From positions 4,030,001-4,094,000 of the forward strand of contig NZ_CP107954.1 of NCBI RefSeq assembly GCF_036067295.1: a DNA stretch of 64,000 nucleotides. Reading direction: 5' to 3'. Positions 33,673 to 42,318 of this stretch are shown here, piece by piece (the first letter of the stretch is position 1; every line of letters starts with the position of its first letter). The notes beneath the pieces were generated by a model. That model saw nothing but the letters and a program-made list of their open reading frames with translations. It made no database searches and was not told the origin of the DNA. This stretch comes from Kribbella sp. NBC_00382. Its GTDB lineage: Bacteria > Actinomycetota > Actinomycetes > Propionibacteriales > Kribbellaceae. Both the position numbers and the translations under genes were made by a program.

Positions 33673-35259
33673 TTATGGTGTTTCGACCGGGTGGTACTCG
33701 CAGGCGTTCGCGAGGTCGGCGGGGGCCGCGGTGCTCGGGGTCGAGGGCTTTCCCGTCGTCGGCTTCCCGGTGGTGGGCTTGCCGGTGGTGGGCTTGCCGG
33801 GCTTCGGCGTACCGGAGGTGGCCGGAGTGGTCGGCTTGGAGACTGGCTTGGCGGCCAGCGCTGCCGCGACCGTTGCGCGCAGGCCGTCGTAGTCCGGGTG
33901 CAGGTAGGCGAACTTGAGCTCGTGCCCGTCCAGCGCCACCTCGGACACCTTCGCGGACTTGATCTTCAGCGCGAGCTCGAGGAAGGCCGGCAGCAGGTCC
34001 TGGGTGATGTCGGTGCGCAGCATGTTCTTGCCGACCTCGGCCAGGCTGCGATAGCTCTTCAGCAGGTTGGCCGGCGTCGCGGCCTGGGCGATGGCGTGGA
34101 TGGCGCACCGCTGGCGGGCGCTGCGGGCGTCGTCCGGGTTCGGGATGTGGTACCGGCCGCGGGCGTACCAGAGCGCTTCGAGGCCCCAGAGGTGCTTGTT
34201 CTGCGCGGGTTGGAGGTAGTAGTTCGGCGGCCGCTTGGCGTCGTCGCTGCCGCCGACCGGGATCGGGTAGTTGATGTTGACGGTGATCCCGCCGAGCGCG
34301 TTGACCAGCTGGGTGAAGCCGGCCAGGTTGATCTGGACGTAGTAGTCCAGCTTCACCCCGATGGCTTCGCCGACGGAGAGCTTGAGGATGTCGGCGCCCA
34401 CATTGTCGGACGGCCCGACGATGTCCTTGCCCTGCTGGGCCGGCACGTTCTTGTAGATCGCGTCGAGCATCCACTCGAGCCGGTCCTGGACGCTGATGCC
34501 CTCTTTGCCGAAGCCGTCCGGGTAGGCGTCGTGCAGCTTGGTGCCCTCCGGGAACGGCATGAAGGTCAGCTTCCGCGGCAGCGAGATCAGCGAGACGTTG
34601 CCGCTCACCGTGTCGATGCTCGCGACGATCACCGTATCGGTCCGGACGCCGTCGCGGTCGGCGCCGTCGTCGGCGCCGAGCAGCAGCACGTTGAGCCGCG
34701 GCTTGCCGGCCCAGGGGTCCTTCTTGTTCTTGATCGTCGGCCGGGTCGCGCTCTTACTGTTGCCCCCGGCAAATACTGTCTGCACGAGGTCCTGCTGGGT
34801 CCGCGCGGTCTGTACTCCGAGCGCGGTCGGTACTGCGACCGCGAAGCTGAGCGTGCCGACCAGGAGCGCGCCGCCGACCCGCGAGGCGGGAGTGGCGATG
34901 CCCGACCGCAGCGCGCGGTGGGTGGTGACGATGACGACGATCCAGAGCGTGCCGAGCAGGACGAGCCCGATCGTCACGTACCGCAGCTGATCCGGCGCGA
35001 CGGCAAGCTCGAGGACCCGCTTCCGCTGGGTCAGCCCGAGATAGGCCGCGACCGCCAGCAGGCCGACGCTGATCGTGAGTACCACCGCGCCGAGCTTCTT
35101 CCGGCCGGCGAACAGGTAGCCGGTACCGGGGATCAGCGCTCCGAGCAGCGTCAGCCCGAGCACGGCCCTAGTCCGACGCCGCTTGCCCGCTCGACGTCGT
35201 GGGGCCGCCCGCCGGGCGCGGCGATGCGATGGTTCCGGCTCGTGCTGGTCACTCGACAT
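33673..35259 (-). CDS. LCP (LytR-CpsA-Psr) family cell-wall glycopolymer transferase
   Basis: A 528-residue enzyme attaching secondary polymers (arabinogalactan or teichoic-acid-like) to peptidoglycan. A basic cytoplasmic N-terminus (RRARRAAPRRRAGKRRR) and several membrane helices precede the extracellular LCP domain: LLLGADDGADRDGVRTDTVI, SLISLPRKLTFMPFPEGTK, KLDYYVQINLAGFTQLVNAL and ALWYARGRYHI, with the pyrophosphate-binding Arg/Asp residues. Start ATG 35259. The C-terminus is a low-complexity TTGKP repeat tail. A second LCP gene is at 47.4 kb. Confidence 0.92.
   Translation of the reverse strand: MSSDQHEPEPSHRRARRAAPRRRAGKRRRTRAVLGLTLLGALIPGTGYLFAGRKKLGAVVLTISVGLLAVAAYLGLTQRKRVLELAVAPDQLRYVTIGLVLLGTLWIVVIVTTHRALRSGIATPASRVGGALLVGTLSFAVAVPTALGVQTARTQQDLVQTVFAGGNSKSATRPTIKNKKDPWAGKPRLNVLLLGADDGADRDGVRTDTVIVASIDTVSGNVSLISLPRKLTFMPFPEGTKLHDAYPDGFGKEGISVQDRLEWMLDAIYKNVPAQQGKDIVGPSDNVGADILKLSVGEAIGVKLDYYVQINLAGFTQLVNALGGITVNINYPIPVGGSDDAKRPPNYYLQPAQNKHLWGLEALWYARGRYHIPNPDDARSARQRCAIHAIAQAATPANLLKSYRSLAEVGKNMLRTDITQDLLPAFLELALKIKSAKVSEVALDGHELKFAYLHPDYDGLRATVAAALAAKPVSKPTTPATSGTPKPGKPTTGKPTTGKPTTGKPSTPSTAAPADLANACEYHPVETP
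33745..33805. repeat. Tandem repeat in the LCP gene tail
   Basis: Units of about 15 bp (GGCTTGCCGGTGGTG on the plus strand) repeat three to four times and encode TTGKP repeats, a wall-spanning linker-like tail. Copy number is probably variable between strains. Confidence 0.6.
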
Positions 35260-35384
35260 CGGTGTGTCTACAACTCCGTCCAGGGGAGAGTTGGGCGCAC
35301 ACAATATGACGTACTCGGGGGGCAGATGGTTGTCGGTTTACCAAGCCCTGACGTTGGCTCACCGATCGTGCTCATCGGATCACT

Positions 35385-36260
35385 TCAGGTGAAAGTTTTG
35401 GTGATCTCGGTGAGCAGTTCCTGGGTCCTGCGCGGGGTGCTGGCCGCGATCGACAGCGAGTCCATGGTGATCACGTACTCGTCCAGGTCCTCCCGCTTGT
35501 CCAGGTAGACGGCGCTGGTCAGGTGCTCGATGTAGACCACGTCGGGCAGGTCTGCGTCGGCGAACCGGAGCAGCGTGAACGCGCCGCCGGTGGACGCGTA
35601 CCCGCCCGAGCTGAACGGCAGGATCTGCAGTGTCACGTTCGGCAGCCGGGACACCTCGGCGAGGTGCTCGAGCTGGGCGCGCAGGACGGCGCGGCCGCCG
35701 ATCGGGCGGCGCAGGACGGCCTCGTCGACGATCGCCCAGAGCCGGGTCGGATTCGATCCCTCGAGGATCTGCTGCCGGGTCTTGCGCAGCGCGACCAGCC
35801 GGTCGATCTCGGCGGCCGGCAACGGGCGCTCACCGCGGCCGAGCCGGGTCACCGCCCGGGCGTAGTCGGGGGTCTGCAGCAGGCCGGGCACGAACTGGAT
35901 CTCGTAGGTACGGATCAGCTCGGCGGCCATCTCCAGGCCGAGGTAGGAGTGGAACCAGTTCGGCGTGAGGTCGTCGTAACGTTGCCACCAGCCCGGGTTG
36001 TTCGCCTGCTTGGCCAGGTTGATCAGCCGGTCCCGCTCGTCCGGGTCGGCGAGTTCGTACAGGCTGAGCAGGTCCTCGACGTCGCGGACCTTGAAGCCGA
36101 CCCGGCCCAGCTCGAGCCGGCTGATCTTCGACTCGGAGCCGCGGATCGCGTACCCGGCCTGGCCGCGGCTGATGCCGGCCTGCTCGCGCATCCGGCGAAG
36201 GTGGGCGCCGAGCATGATCCGCAGGGCGGTCGGCCCGCCGGGCGCGCCTTGCTCTGTCAC
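35385..36260 (-). CDS. XRE-family regulator with DUF5753 domain
   Basis: A 291-residue regulator. The N-terminal HTH is LRRMREQAGISRGQAGYAIR with GSESKISRLELGRVGFKVRD; the rest is DUF5753 (ELIRTYEIQFVPGLLQTPDY, VSRLPNVTLQILPFSSGGYA, DVVYIEHLTSAVYLD), as in the Scr1/WhiJ-like regulators of Streptomyces. These usually pair with a short DUF397 protein; none is next to it here. It is divergent from a DUF574-type methyltransferase. Confidence 0.9.
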   Translation of the reverse strand: MTEQGAPGGPTALRIMLGAHLRRMREQAGISRGQAGYAIRGSESKISRLELGRVGFKVRDVEDLLSLYELADPDERDRLINLAKQANNPGWWQRYDDLTPNWFHSYLGLEMAAELIRTYEIQFVPGLLQTPDYARAVTRLGRGERPLPAAEIDRLVALRKTRQQILEGSNPTRLWAIVDEAVLRRPIGGRAVLRAQLEHLAEVSRLPNVTLQILPFSSGGYASTGGAFTLLRFADADLPDVVYIEHLTSAVYLDKREDLDEYVITMDSLSIAASTPRRTQELLTEITKTFT

Positions 36261-36420
36261 CGCCCCGTCCTCCCTGTTCGCCGACGCAAGCCTGGATCAT
36301 TTCACGATTCGGGGCAGACCGGGGCAGGCCGACGCGCCCCCACGAGCTGGAATCGATCCCCTACTGTTAGTAGGGTCATACCTCCAAGCCTATTTTTCCC
36401 GATGATCTGCGAGGTCGCCC

Positions 36421-37251
36421 ATGTCCGACGCCAAGGTTTCCCCGAGCTCGGTGCCGGTCGGGGTGGACACCACACGCGCCAGCATCGCGCGGGTCTACGA
36501 CGCCTTCCTCGGCGGTAAGGACAACTTCGAGATCGACCGCGAGGTGCTGCGCCAGGTGGCGACGGTGGCCCCGCAGGTGACCGATCTGGCCTGGTCCAAC
36601 CGCAACTTCCTGATCCGCGCGTGCCGCTTCCTGGCGGGTCAGGCAGGCATCACGCAGTACCTGGACTGCGGATCCGGTCTGCCGACCGCGGAGAACACGC
36701 ACCAGGTCGTCCAGCGGCTGCAGCCGACGGCCAAGATCCTCTACATCGACAACGACCCGGTGGTGCTCGCGCACGGCCGCGCGCTGCTGGAGGAGAACGA
36801 CCAGACCCTGTTCGTCAGCGCCGACATCTTCAAGCCTGACGAGGTGCTGGACAACCCGGCCGTGCGGGAGTTCCTCGACTTCAGCCAGCCGATCGCGCTG
36901 ATCCAGAACGGCACGATGCACCACTACCTGGGCGACGACGGCCCCGACCTGATCAAGCGGTACGCCGATGCGCTGGCGCCGGGCTCGTACGTGGTGATCT
37001 CGCACTTCCTCGACCCGGAGACGCCGGCGCACGCCAAGACCGCACGGGCGCTGGAGGAGCGGTTCACCCACAGCCCGATGGGCAGCGGCCTGTTCCGCAC
37101 CCACGTGAAGATCGCCGAGATGTTCGGCGACCTCGAGATGGTCGAGCCGGGCCTGGTGCTGTGCGACGAGTGGTGGCCGGACGGCCCGCGCGTGCGGCCG
37201 CTCAGCCAGATCGAGGAATGCATCGCCGGCGGAATCGCCAAGAAAAACTAG
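36421..37251 (+). CDS. SAM-dependent methyltransferase, DUF574/Methyltransf_19 family
   Basis: A 276-residue protein with the family opening TTRASIARVYDAFLGGKDNF, SAM-binding motif ITQYLDCGSGLPTAENTHQV, DNDPVVLAHGRALL, and QNGTMHHYLGDDGPDLIKRY. The family is abundant in Streptomyces and relatives and often near XRE/DUF5753 regulators, as here; substrates are unknown. ATG start. The 160-bp gap to the divergent regulator holds a shared promoter region. Stop overlaps the convergent XRE-cupin stop by 4 bp. Confidence 0.9.
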   Translation: MSDAKVSPSSVPVGVDTTRASIARVYDAFLGGKDNFEIDREVLRQVATVAPQVTDLAWSNRNFLIRACRFLAGQAGITQYLDCGSGLPTAENTHQVVQRLQPTAKILYIDNDPVVLAHGRALLEENDQTLFVSADIFKPDEVLDNPAVREFLDFSQPIALIQNGTMHHYLGDDGPDLIKRYADALAPGSYVVISHFLDPETPAHAKTARALEERFTHSPMGSGLFRTHVKIAEMFGDLEMVEPGLVLCDEWWPDGPRVRPLSQIEECIAGGIAKKN

Positions 37252-37802
37252 GAAGTTTCCGAGACAAGTACTGCGGTGGTGTTGGCGACGAGTGCCTTGA
37301 ACAAGTGGGGCACGTCGCCGGGATAGGCGATGTAGTCGCCGGGGTGTAGCTCGACCGGGTCCTCCAGCGGCCCGATCAGAGCGCGCCCACTGCCCAGTAC
37401 TACGTGTTCGACCGTGCCCGGCATGTGGGGCTGGGACTCACGGCCCGGGCCGGGAGCGACGACGATGCGGTAGAGGTCGCGCCGGGCGTGTGGCGGGCTG
37501 GCGGCGACCAGGGTCGCGCTGTAGTCCGAGCGCTCCGAGTAGATCGCCGGGCCCTCGTTCGCCCGGATCACCTGGACCTTCGGGCGGGGCGGTTCGAGCA
37601 GGTCGGCGAACTGGATCTCCAGCGCGACGCAGAGCGCCCAGAGCGTCTCGACGCTCGGGTTGCCGGTGCCCGACTCCAGCTGGGACAGGGTGGACTTCGC
37701 GACGCCCGCACGCTTGGCGACCTCGGTGAGGGAGAGCCCGGCCCTGCCCCGGGCTGCCCGCAATGAGGACGCGATCACGTCGAGTGGTGCCTTGCTGTCC
37801 AT
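37248..37802 (-). CDS. XRE-cupin transcriptional regulator (AzlCD-linked)
   Basis: A 184-residue regulator: N-terminal HTH ARGRAGLSLTEVAKRAGVAK with STLSQLESGTGNPSVETLWA, and a C-terminal cupin sensor (PGTVEHVVLGSGRALIGPLE, LHPGDYIAYPGDVPHLFKAL). It is divergent from azlCD and likely senses an amino acid. ATG at 37802 is chosen because GGAG lies upstream; an ATG at 37817 is the alternative. The promoter gap holds matching inverted repeats. Confidence 0.88.
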   Translation of the reverse strand: MDSKAPLDVIASSLRAARGRAGLSLTEVAKRAGVAKSTLSQLESGTGNPSVETLWALCVALEIQFADLLEPPRPKVQVIRANEGPAIYSERSDYSATLVAASPPHARRDLYRIVVAPGPGRESQPHMPGTVEHVVLGSGRALIGPLEDPVELHPGDYIAYPGDVPHLFKALVANTTAVLVSETS

Positions 37803-37827
37803 CGGTGTTCGCTCCATCGGTCCAGGT

Positions 37828-37890
37828 GTTCGGGTTGACGAACGCTTGTGATCTGTTCATCATAAACTTCATGCGTTCGATATGGCGAAC
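37828..37890. promoter_or_regulatory. Two GTTCG-N6-CGAAC operators at azlC
   Basis: GTTCG-ggttga-CGAAC at 37828-37843 lies between the divergent genes, and GTTCG-atatgg-CGAAC at 37875-37890 overlaps the first codons of azlC. A further GTTCG half-site is at 37806. The centres are 47 bp apart, so a repressor could loop or block azlC initiation. Confidence 0.7.
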
Positions 37891-38557
37891 ATTAGATCGT
37901 GGGCTGCTGCGGGACATCGGGCTGGTCTGTCTGGCTGATGGCGTGGTCGGGTTGTCGTATGGCGCGATCAGCGTCGGTGGGGGACTTCAGCTCTGGGTGC
38001 CGGTGGCGTTGTCTCTGCTCGTGTTCGCCGGGGCGTCGCAGTTCCTGTTCGTCGGGATCGTGGCGGCCGGCGGCAGCCCGATCGCTGCGACGATCGCGGG
38101 GTTGCTGGTGAACACCCGGCATGTCGCCTTTGGGTTGGCTCTTAGTGATGTGATCGGTAGTGGCTGGCGACGGTTGCCGGGGAGTCATCTGATGACGGAC
38201 GAGAACGTCGCCTTCGCATTGGGGCAGGAGGACCTGCGGCAGAAGCGGGCCGCGTACTGGGCGTGCGGGATCGGGATCTTCATCTGCTGGAACATTGGGG
38301 TGGTGATCGGTGCGGCGGCCGGTTCGGTGATCACCGATACCGATGTGTTCGGGCTGGATGCTGCTTTTCCTGCTGTGCTGCTTGCGCTGGTGTTGCCGGC
38401 GCTGCGCGATAGGTCGACGCGGACGGCTGCTGCTGTTGGTGTGGTGGTCGCGTTGGTGGCGACGCCCTTCCTGCCCGCGGGGTTGCCGGTGCTGTTTGCC
38501 CTTGTGGGGTTGCTGTTCTATCGCGCTGAGAAGCCAGCATTAAAGACGGTCGGATGA
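37871..38557 (+). CDS. azlC: AzlC-family branched-chain amino acid exporter, large subunit
   Basis: A 228-residue membrane protein with about seven helices. Family segments: LADGVVGLSYGAISVGGGL, LLVFAGASQFLFVGIVAAGG, NTRHVAFGLALSD and HLMTDENVAFAL. AzlC with AzlD exports branched-chain amino acids or analogues and related compounds. ATG at 37871; azlD follows with a 4-bp overlap. Controlled probably by the divergent XRE-cupin protein. Confidence 0.92.
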   Translation: MRSIWRTLDRGLLRDIGLVCLADGVVGLSYGAISVGGGLQLWVPVALSLLVFAGASQFLFVGIVAAGGSPIAATIAGLLVNTRHVAFGLALSDVIGSGWRRLPGSHLMTDENVAFALGQEDLRQKRAAYWACGIGIFICWNIGVVIGAAAGSVITDTDVFGLDAAFPAVLLALVLPALRDRSTRTAAAVGVVVALVATPFLPAGLPVLFALVGLLFYRAEKPALKTVG

Positions 38558-38871
38558 ACATGATGCTGGTGGCCGGGATCCTGGTACTTGCCGTAGGCAC
38601 CTTTTCGCTGCGACTGGCCGGGCCGTTGCTGCGGACGCGATTCGAGCTGCCCGAGCGGGCTCAGCAGGTGATGGCGGCGGCTGCGGTTGTGCTGCTGGCC
38701 GCGCTGGTGGCGACGGCTGCGTTGACGGACGGTCATGGCGACGCCGGGATCGCGCGACCTGCGGGGGTCCTGGTCGGCGGAGTACTCGCGTGGCGGAAGG
38801 CGCCGTTCGTGCTCATCGTCGTCGCGGCTGCTGCGATCGCGGCGGGGTTGCGGCTCATCGGCGTACCGTAA
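38554..38871 (+). CDS. azlD: AzlD-family exporter, small subunit
   Basis: A 105-residue protein with about four short helices: LAVGTFSLRLAGPLLRTRFE, QVMAAAAVVLLAALVATAAL, VLVGGVLAWRKAPFVLIVVA. It fits the AzlD (YgaH-type) partner of AzlC. ATGA overlap with azlC gives coupled translation. Confidence 0.9.
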   Translation: MNMMLVAGILVLAVGTFSLRLAGPLLRTRFELPERAQQVMAAAAVVLLAALVATAALTDGHGDAGIARPAGVLVGGVLAWRKAPFVLIVVAAAAIAAGLRLIGVP

Positions 38872-38919
38872 GACCTCGCTTTGCGGTAAGTGCCCCGTGA
38901 GCGGCACTAGCATTCGGGC

Positions 38920-39612
38920 ATGAAACGACTCGGGATCGCCAGCTTCGTCGTCGGCGCCGTGCTGGCCGCGTTCTTCGTCGTACTGATCGTGCGGAACGTG
39001 CCGAGTTCGCCGAAGCCGATCGAGGGCGGGCTGGTGCATCTGTCCAAGCAGGGGCTGACGCTGTGGGCGTCGGAGGACGGGGTGCGGGCGACCTGTGAGG
39101 TGAAGAGCGGGGACGGCGCCGACGTGCCGCTGGTGTCCGACACCTCGACGTCGCTCGAGATCAACGGGAAAGAGTGGTACTCGATCGCCCGCTCGGAGAG
39201 TCCGGTGCCGGCCGGCGACTATGCGGTCAACTGCATCTCCTCCGAGGACGATGTGGCGTACTTCGTGGCGCCACGGATGTCGATCCTCACCTTCGTACTG
39301 GCGATTCTGGGTCTCGTGTTCTCGCTGATCATCTTCATCGCCCTCGGCTCGGTCCTGCTCGCCGCCGGCGGTCGCCGCCGCAAACGCAACGCGAATATCA
39401 CCTTCCGCCCCGGCCAACCTGGCTACCCGCAGCCTGGGACCCCGCCCAGCTATCCGCCGTCCAGCTACCCGCAGCCCGGCGGGCCGCAGTACGGGCCGGG
39501 GAGTCAGCCGGGCAACACGTTCCCGGGCTACCCGCCGCCCAGCACTTACAACCCGGGTCCCAATCCGGATCGTCCGCAGGACCGTCCGCAAGATCGTCCC
39601 CAGGACAGCTAG
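38920..39612 (+). CDS. Membrane protein with proline-rich tail, unknown
   Basis: A 230-residue protein: one N-terminal helix, an extracellular beta-type domain with a pair of Cys (ATCEVKSGDG, AVNCISSEDD), a second helix (about 123-148), then a cytoplasmic Pro/Gly/Tyr-rich tail with PGYPQPGTPPSYPPSSYPQP-type repeats and a final DRPQ triplet repeat. No family named. The following gene is a clear paralogue, so this is a tandem duplication. Confidence 0.65.
   Translation: MKRLGIASFVVGAVLAAFFVVLIVRNVPSSPKPIEGGLVHLSKQGLTLWASEDGVRATCEVKSGDGADVPLVSDTSTSLEINGKEWYSIARSESPVPAGDYAVNCISSEDDVAYFVAPRMSILTFVLAILGLVFSLIIFIALGSVLLAAGGRRRKRNANITFRPGQPGYPQPGTPPSYPPSSYPQPGGPQYGPGSQPGNTFPGYPPPSTYNPGPNPDRPQDRPQDRPQDS
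39569..39608 (+). repeat. DRPQ tandem repeat
   Basis: Three 12-bp units encoding DRPQ at the 3' end of the preceding gene, differing only at silent positions. Confidence 0.5.
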
Positions 39613-39621
39613 CGTCCGGGG

Positions 39622-40203
39622 ATGACCGTCTACGCCGGGCAACCGGTTGCGCCGGCGCGCAGGACGTTGCTGTGGCTCGCAATCGCTTGTTTTGTTGCAG
39701 GTCTGGCGTTGACCGGGCTGTTCATCAACCGTGTCGTGCACACCTTGCCGCAGGAACCGCAGTGGGTCGACAGCGGCACGATCCACCTCGACACGGTCGG
39801 CCTGACGGTCTACGCGTCCGTGCCGGTACTACGCGCGCCGTGCGACGTTCGCGACGCCAACGGCGCAGTACTCGAGCTCATCCCACCCGAGCAAGGCGAG
39901 ACCCTCACCGTCGACGACGACGTCTGGTACGCCGTCGCCCGCACGCGCGACCATGTCCCCCCAGGCGACTACATCGCCACCTGCAACGACAAAGAGTCCA
40001 GCGCCATCTACGCCCTGGGCCCTCGCAGCACCTCGACAGGCTTCGCCTATTCCGTACTGGCCGCCATCGCGTCCTTCCTGGTCGGCACAGTCCTGGCGCT
40101 GGTGTTCCTGGTCCTCTACTTCGTCCGCCGCCGGCAGGTGCCGCCTACCGTGCCGCCCTCAGGTCCGCAGCAGTTCCCTAGCTACTCGCCTGAGGGCGGC
40201 TGA
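39622..40203 (+). CDS. Membrane protein paralogous to its upstream neighbour
   Basis: A 193-residue protein with the same plan: N-terminal helix (LLWLAIACFVAGLALTGLFI), extracellular domain with two Cys (RAPCDVRDANG, IATCNDKESS) and matching phrases such as DDDVWYAVARTRDHVPPGDY versus EWYSIARSESPVPAGDY in its neighbour, a second helix, and a shorter Pro-rich tail. Function unknown. It lies 9 bp after the first copy. Confidence 0.65.
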   Translation: MTVYAGQPVAPARRTLLWLAIACFVAGLALTGLFINRVVHTLPQEPQWVDSGTIHLDTVGLTVYASVPVLRAPCDVRDANGAVLELIPPEQGETLTVDDDVWYAVARTRDHVPPGDYIATCNDKESSAIYALGPRSTSTGFAYSVLAAIASFLVGTVLALVFLVLYFVRRRQVPPTVPPSGPQQFPSYSPEGG

Positions 40204-40205
40204 GG

Positions 40206-41312
40206 TCACTGCGGCAGCGTCCAGCGCTGGTTGCTGGCGCCGGTACAGGTTGCTGCCTGTACTGCGCTGCCCATGCTGGCCGGGGCGGTCAGGCAGAGGC
40301 CTGAGGACGCGTTGCGGAGAGTCCCGTCGGCTTGTGCGGTCCAGGACTGGTTTGCTCCACCGTGGCAGCCGTACAGGACCACTGCGCCCGGCTGGGTCGC
40401 GCTGGCGTCCAGGCAGCTGAACAGTGCGCGGATGGAGCCGTTCTCCGAGTGCACCCAGTTCTGGTTGTTCCCGCCGGTGCAGGTGTACAGCAGGATCGCC
40501 GTACCGTTCGTACTGCTGCCTCCGGAGACGTCCAGGCAACCGCTGCTGCCCCGGATGTCAGCTGACGACGAGTTGCCGATCCCGTTCTCCTGTACGGCGG
40601 TGCTGCCGCTGACCGTGACCTGGCTGTCAGCAGCGCATCCGCTGCTCTCCGAGTTGCCGGTGAAGTGCGCTGTAGCGGTGGGCGACGTCGGTAGAGCCAT
40701 GGAGAGCTTGGAGTAGGGCTCGTCGGCACAGGTCGCGCTGTTGTTGTTCCAGTCGAAGTACTCGGTCCAGCTGACCATGCCCGACGTACTGATCGTGTTG
40801 CCGGCACCTGTCTGCAGACTGCCCAGCTTGAACGAGGTCCCGGCAGTCAGGTCGCGCACGGTCACGCCGTACCAACCGCTGCCTTCACTGGCGACGGTGA
40901 AGCCGTAGGTGTGCCCAGGCGTCGGCGCCTGGTCGAGACGGCAGCTACCGCCGGTCCCGTCCTCGGAGAACTGGATGCAGTACGTACCGGCCGAACCGGC
41001 CTTCCAGTCGGTCGAGTTCCACAGGGAGTACAGGAACATGCCACCGCCATCGCGGTGGGTCTGCATGCCGGTGTAGCCGCCGACGTCGCCGCCGGTGAAC
41101 TGGAACTGGTTCGACCAGTACACGTTGGCGCGGCCGGGCGCTTCCTGGATCGTCATCCGGAACTCGGCCTGCGTCAGCGACGCGGCATCGAAGGTGTAGT
41201 TGACGTAAGTGCCAGGGGTGACGCCGACCGCGGCGGCCGGGCCGGCCGACAGCAGAGCTGTCAACAGACCCAGCGCAGCGGCGAAGGGCAGGGCGAAGCG
41301 ACGGATTCTCAT
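40206..41312 (-). CDS. Secreted protein with DUF3472-like and ricin B-type lectin domains
   Basis: A 368-residue exported protein. Signal peptide about 1-28 (RRFALPFAAALGLLTALLSA, cleavage after AAA). Residues 30-215 resemble DUF3472 (TYVNYTFDAASLTQAEFRMT, GGYTGMQTHRDGG, MVSWTEYFDWNNNSA). Residues 240-368 form a ricin-type beta-trefoil with QxW motifs NQNWVHS, NQSWTAQ and NQRWTLPQ, a sugar-binding module common on actinobacterial exoenzymes. Converges on the membrane protein gene with a 2-bp gap. Confidence 0.83.
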   Translation of the reverse strand: MRIRRFALPFAAALGLLTALLSAGPAAAVGVTPGTYVNYTFDAASLTQAEFRMTIQEAPGRANVYWSNQFQFTGGDVGGYTGMQTHRDGGGMFLYSLWNSTDWKAGSAGTYCIQFSEDGTGGSCRLDQAPTPGHTYGFTVASEGSGWYGVTVRDLTAGTSFKLGSLQTGAGNTISTSGMVSWTEYFDWNNNSATCADEPYSKLSMALPTSPTATAHFTGNSESSGCAADSQVTVSGSTAVQENGIGNSSSADIRGSSGCLDVSGGSSTNGTAILLYTCTGGNNQNWVHSENGSIRALFSCLDASATQPGAVVLYGCHGGANQSWTAQADGTLRNASSGLCLTAPASMGSAVQAATCTGASNQRWTLPQ

Positions 41313-41421
41313 CTCGCAACCTCCAGACGAAGTGGGGCGAACTTCGGGGAGCGCTCGAGAAGATCATGCGCAAAACTGCCCACCCTGTCTAGACGTGAGC
41401 AGTTCTCCGCACGTTAACGGT

Positions 41422-42318
41422 TTAACTGAGCACTGACTCGAGATAAAGCTCGAGGCGTTCCTGGAGAAGTTCAGGGGTCAGGTCGGTCCGCCCGAGGTCG
41501 CGCCACGGTGCGGCGACCTTCTCCGCATCTGGCGCGAAGGCGAGGGCATCCAGCAACAGCCAGTAGCGGTGGTCATCGCGCTTTGCCAGTTCGCGCCCAC
41601 CTGCAGCGACGTACAGGTTGCGGAATTCGCGCCCGGCGTCTGGTCCGTGGAGCAACGCGAGCGCGGTCGAGCAGTGGGCAACGTCGAGATCGGCCGGCCC
41701 CCACGAGGTCTCCACCCAATCGACCACGCCGCTGACCCCGTCACCGTCGAACAACACGTTCCCTGGATGGAAATCCCTGTGCAGGAAGGCGCCTTCGTAC
41801 TCCGGCGGCTCCCGCCGCAGGTAGTCGACCGCGGCTGCCCAGACGCCCGGCCGACTTGTTGTGGACGGCACCCGAACGCGGTCCGGGTCCGTCCAGGGCT
41901 GGTACTCGCGAGGCCTTTCCCCGATCTCGACCCGGTGGATCGCGGCGAGTTGCCGAGCCAGTTCGCGGGCTCGGTCGGCGGCTCCAGCCTCCTCCACGTG
42001 TACGGAGCCCGGGAGCAGGGTCATCAGCAGCGACGGGTGGTCGCAGTACCGGGCTTCCGCGTCCACTCCGACGCATGCGGCCGCGGGTACGTCGGTGTCG
42101 GCCAGCTGGCCGAGGACCTTGGCCTCGCGAGTCAGCAGCCCGTGCGCGTGCTTGACGAAGAACTCGTCGACGAAGGTTCGTAGTACGAAGGTCTGGGACC
42201 CACGCGGCAGGTCGACGTCAACCCGCCGCATCTCGGAGGTCCAGCCCCCGCGCAGGCGTTCTGCGCGGGTGACCGTGCCTCCGGTGACTTGCTCGACCCA
42301 GGTGAGTGGATCAGGCAT
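41422..42318 (-). CDS. APH-fold phosphotransferase family protein
   Basis: A 298-residue kinase-like protein of the aminoglycoside phosphotransferase superfamily. Catalytic loop FLHRDFHPGNVLFDGDG (H-x-D-x4-N) and the metal-binding GVVDWVETSWGPADLD are intact. The N-lobe includes TFVLRTFVDEFFVKHA. Antibiotic resistance is not implied; many such proteins phosphorylate metabolites. It overlaps the upstream spermidine-synthase-like gene by 8 bp. Confidence 0.88.
   Translation of the reverse strand: MPDPLTWVEQVTGGTVTRAERLRGGWTSEMRRVDVDLPRGSQTFVLRTFVDEFFVKHAHGLLTREAKVLGQLADTDVPAAACVGVDAEARYCDHPSLLMTLLPGSVHVEEAGAADRARELARQLAAIHRVEIGERPREYQPWTDPDRVRVPSTTSRPGVWAAAVDYLRREPPEYEGAFLHRDFHPGNVLFDGDGVSGVVDWVETSWGPADLDVAHCSTALALLHGPDAGREFRNLYVAAGGRELAKRDDHRYWLLLDALAFAPDAEKVAAPWRDLGRTDLTPELLQERLELYLESVLS

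Noticed and set aside
33745..33805. CRISPR-like short repeat
   Set aside because: Repeats are coding (TTGKP units of the LCP tail), contiguous and without spacers.
41422..42318. Aminoglycoside resistance gene
   Set aside because: Only the general APH fold is supported; its linkage to a spermidine-synthase-like gene does not suggest resistance.
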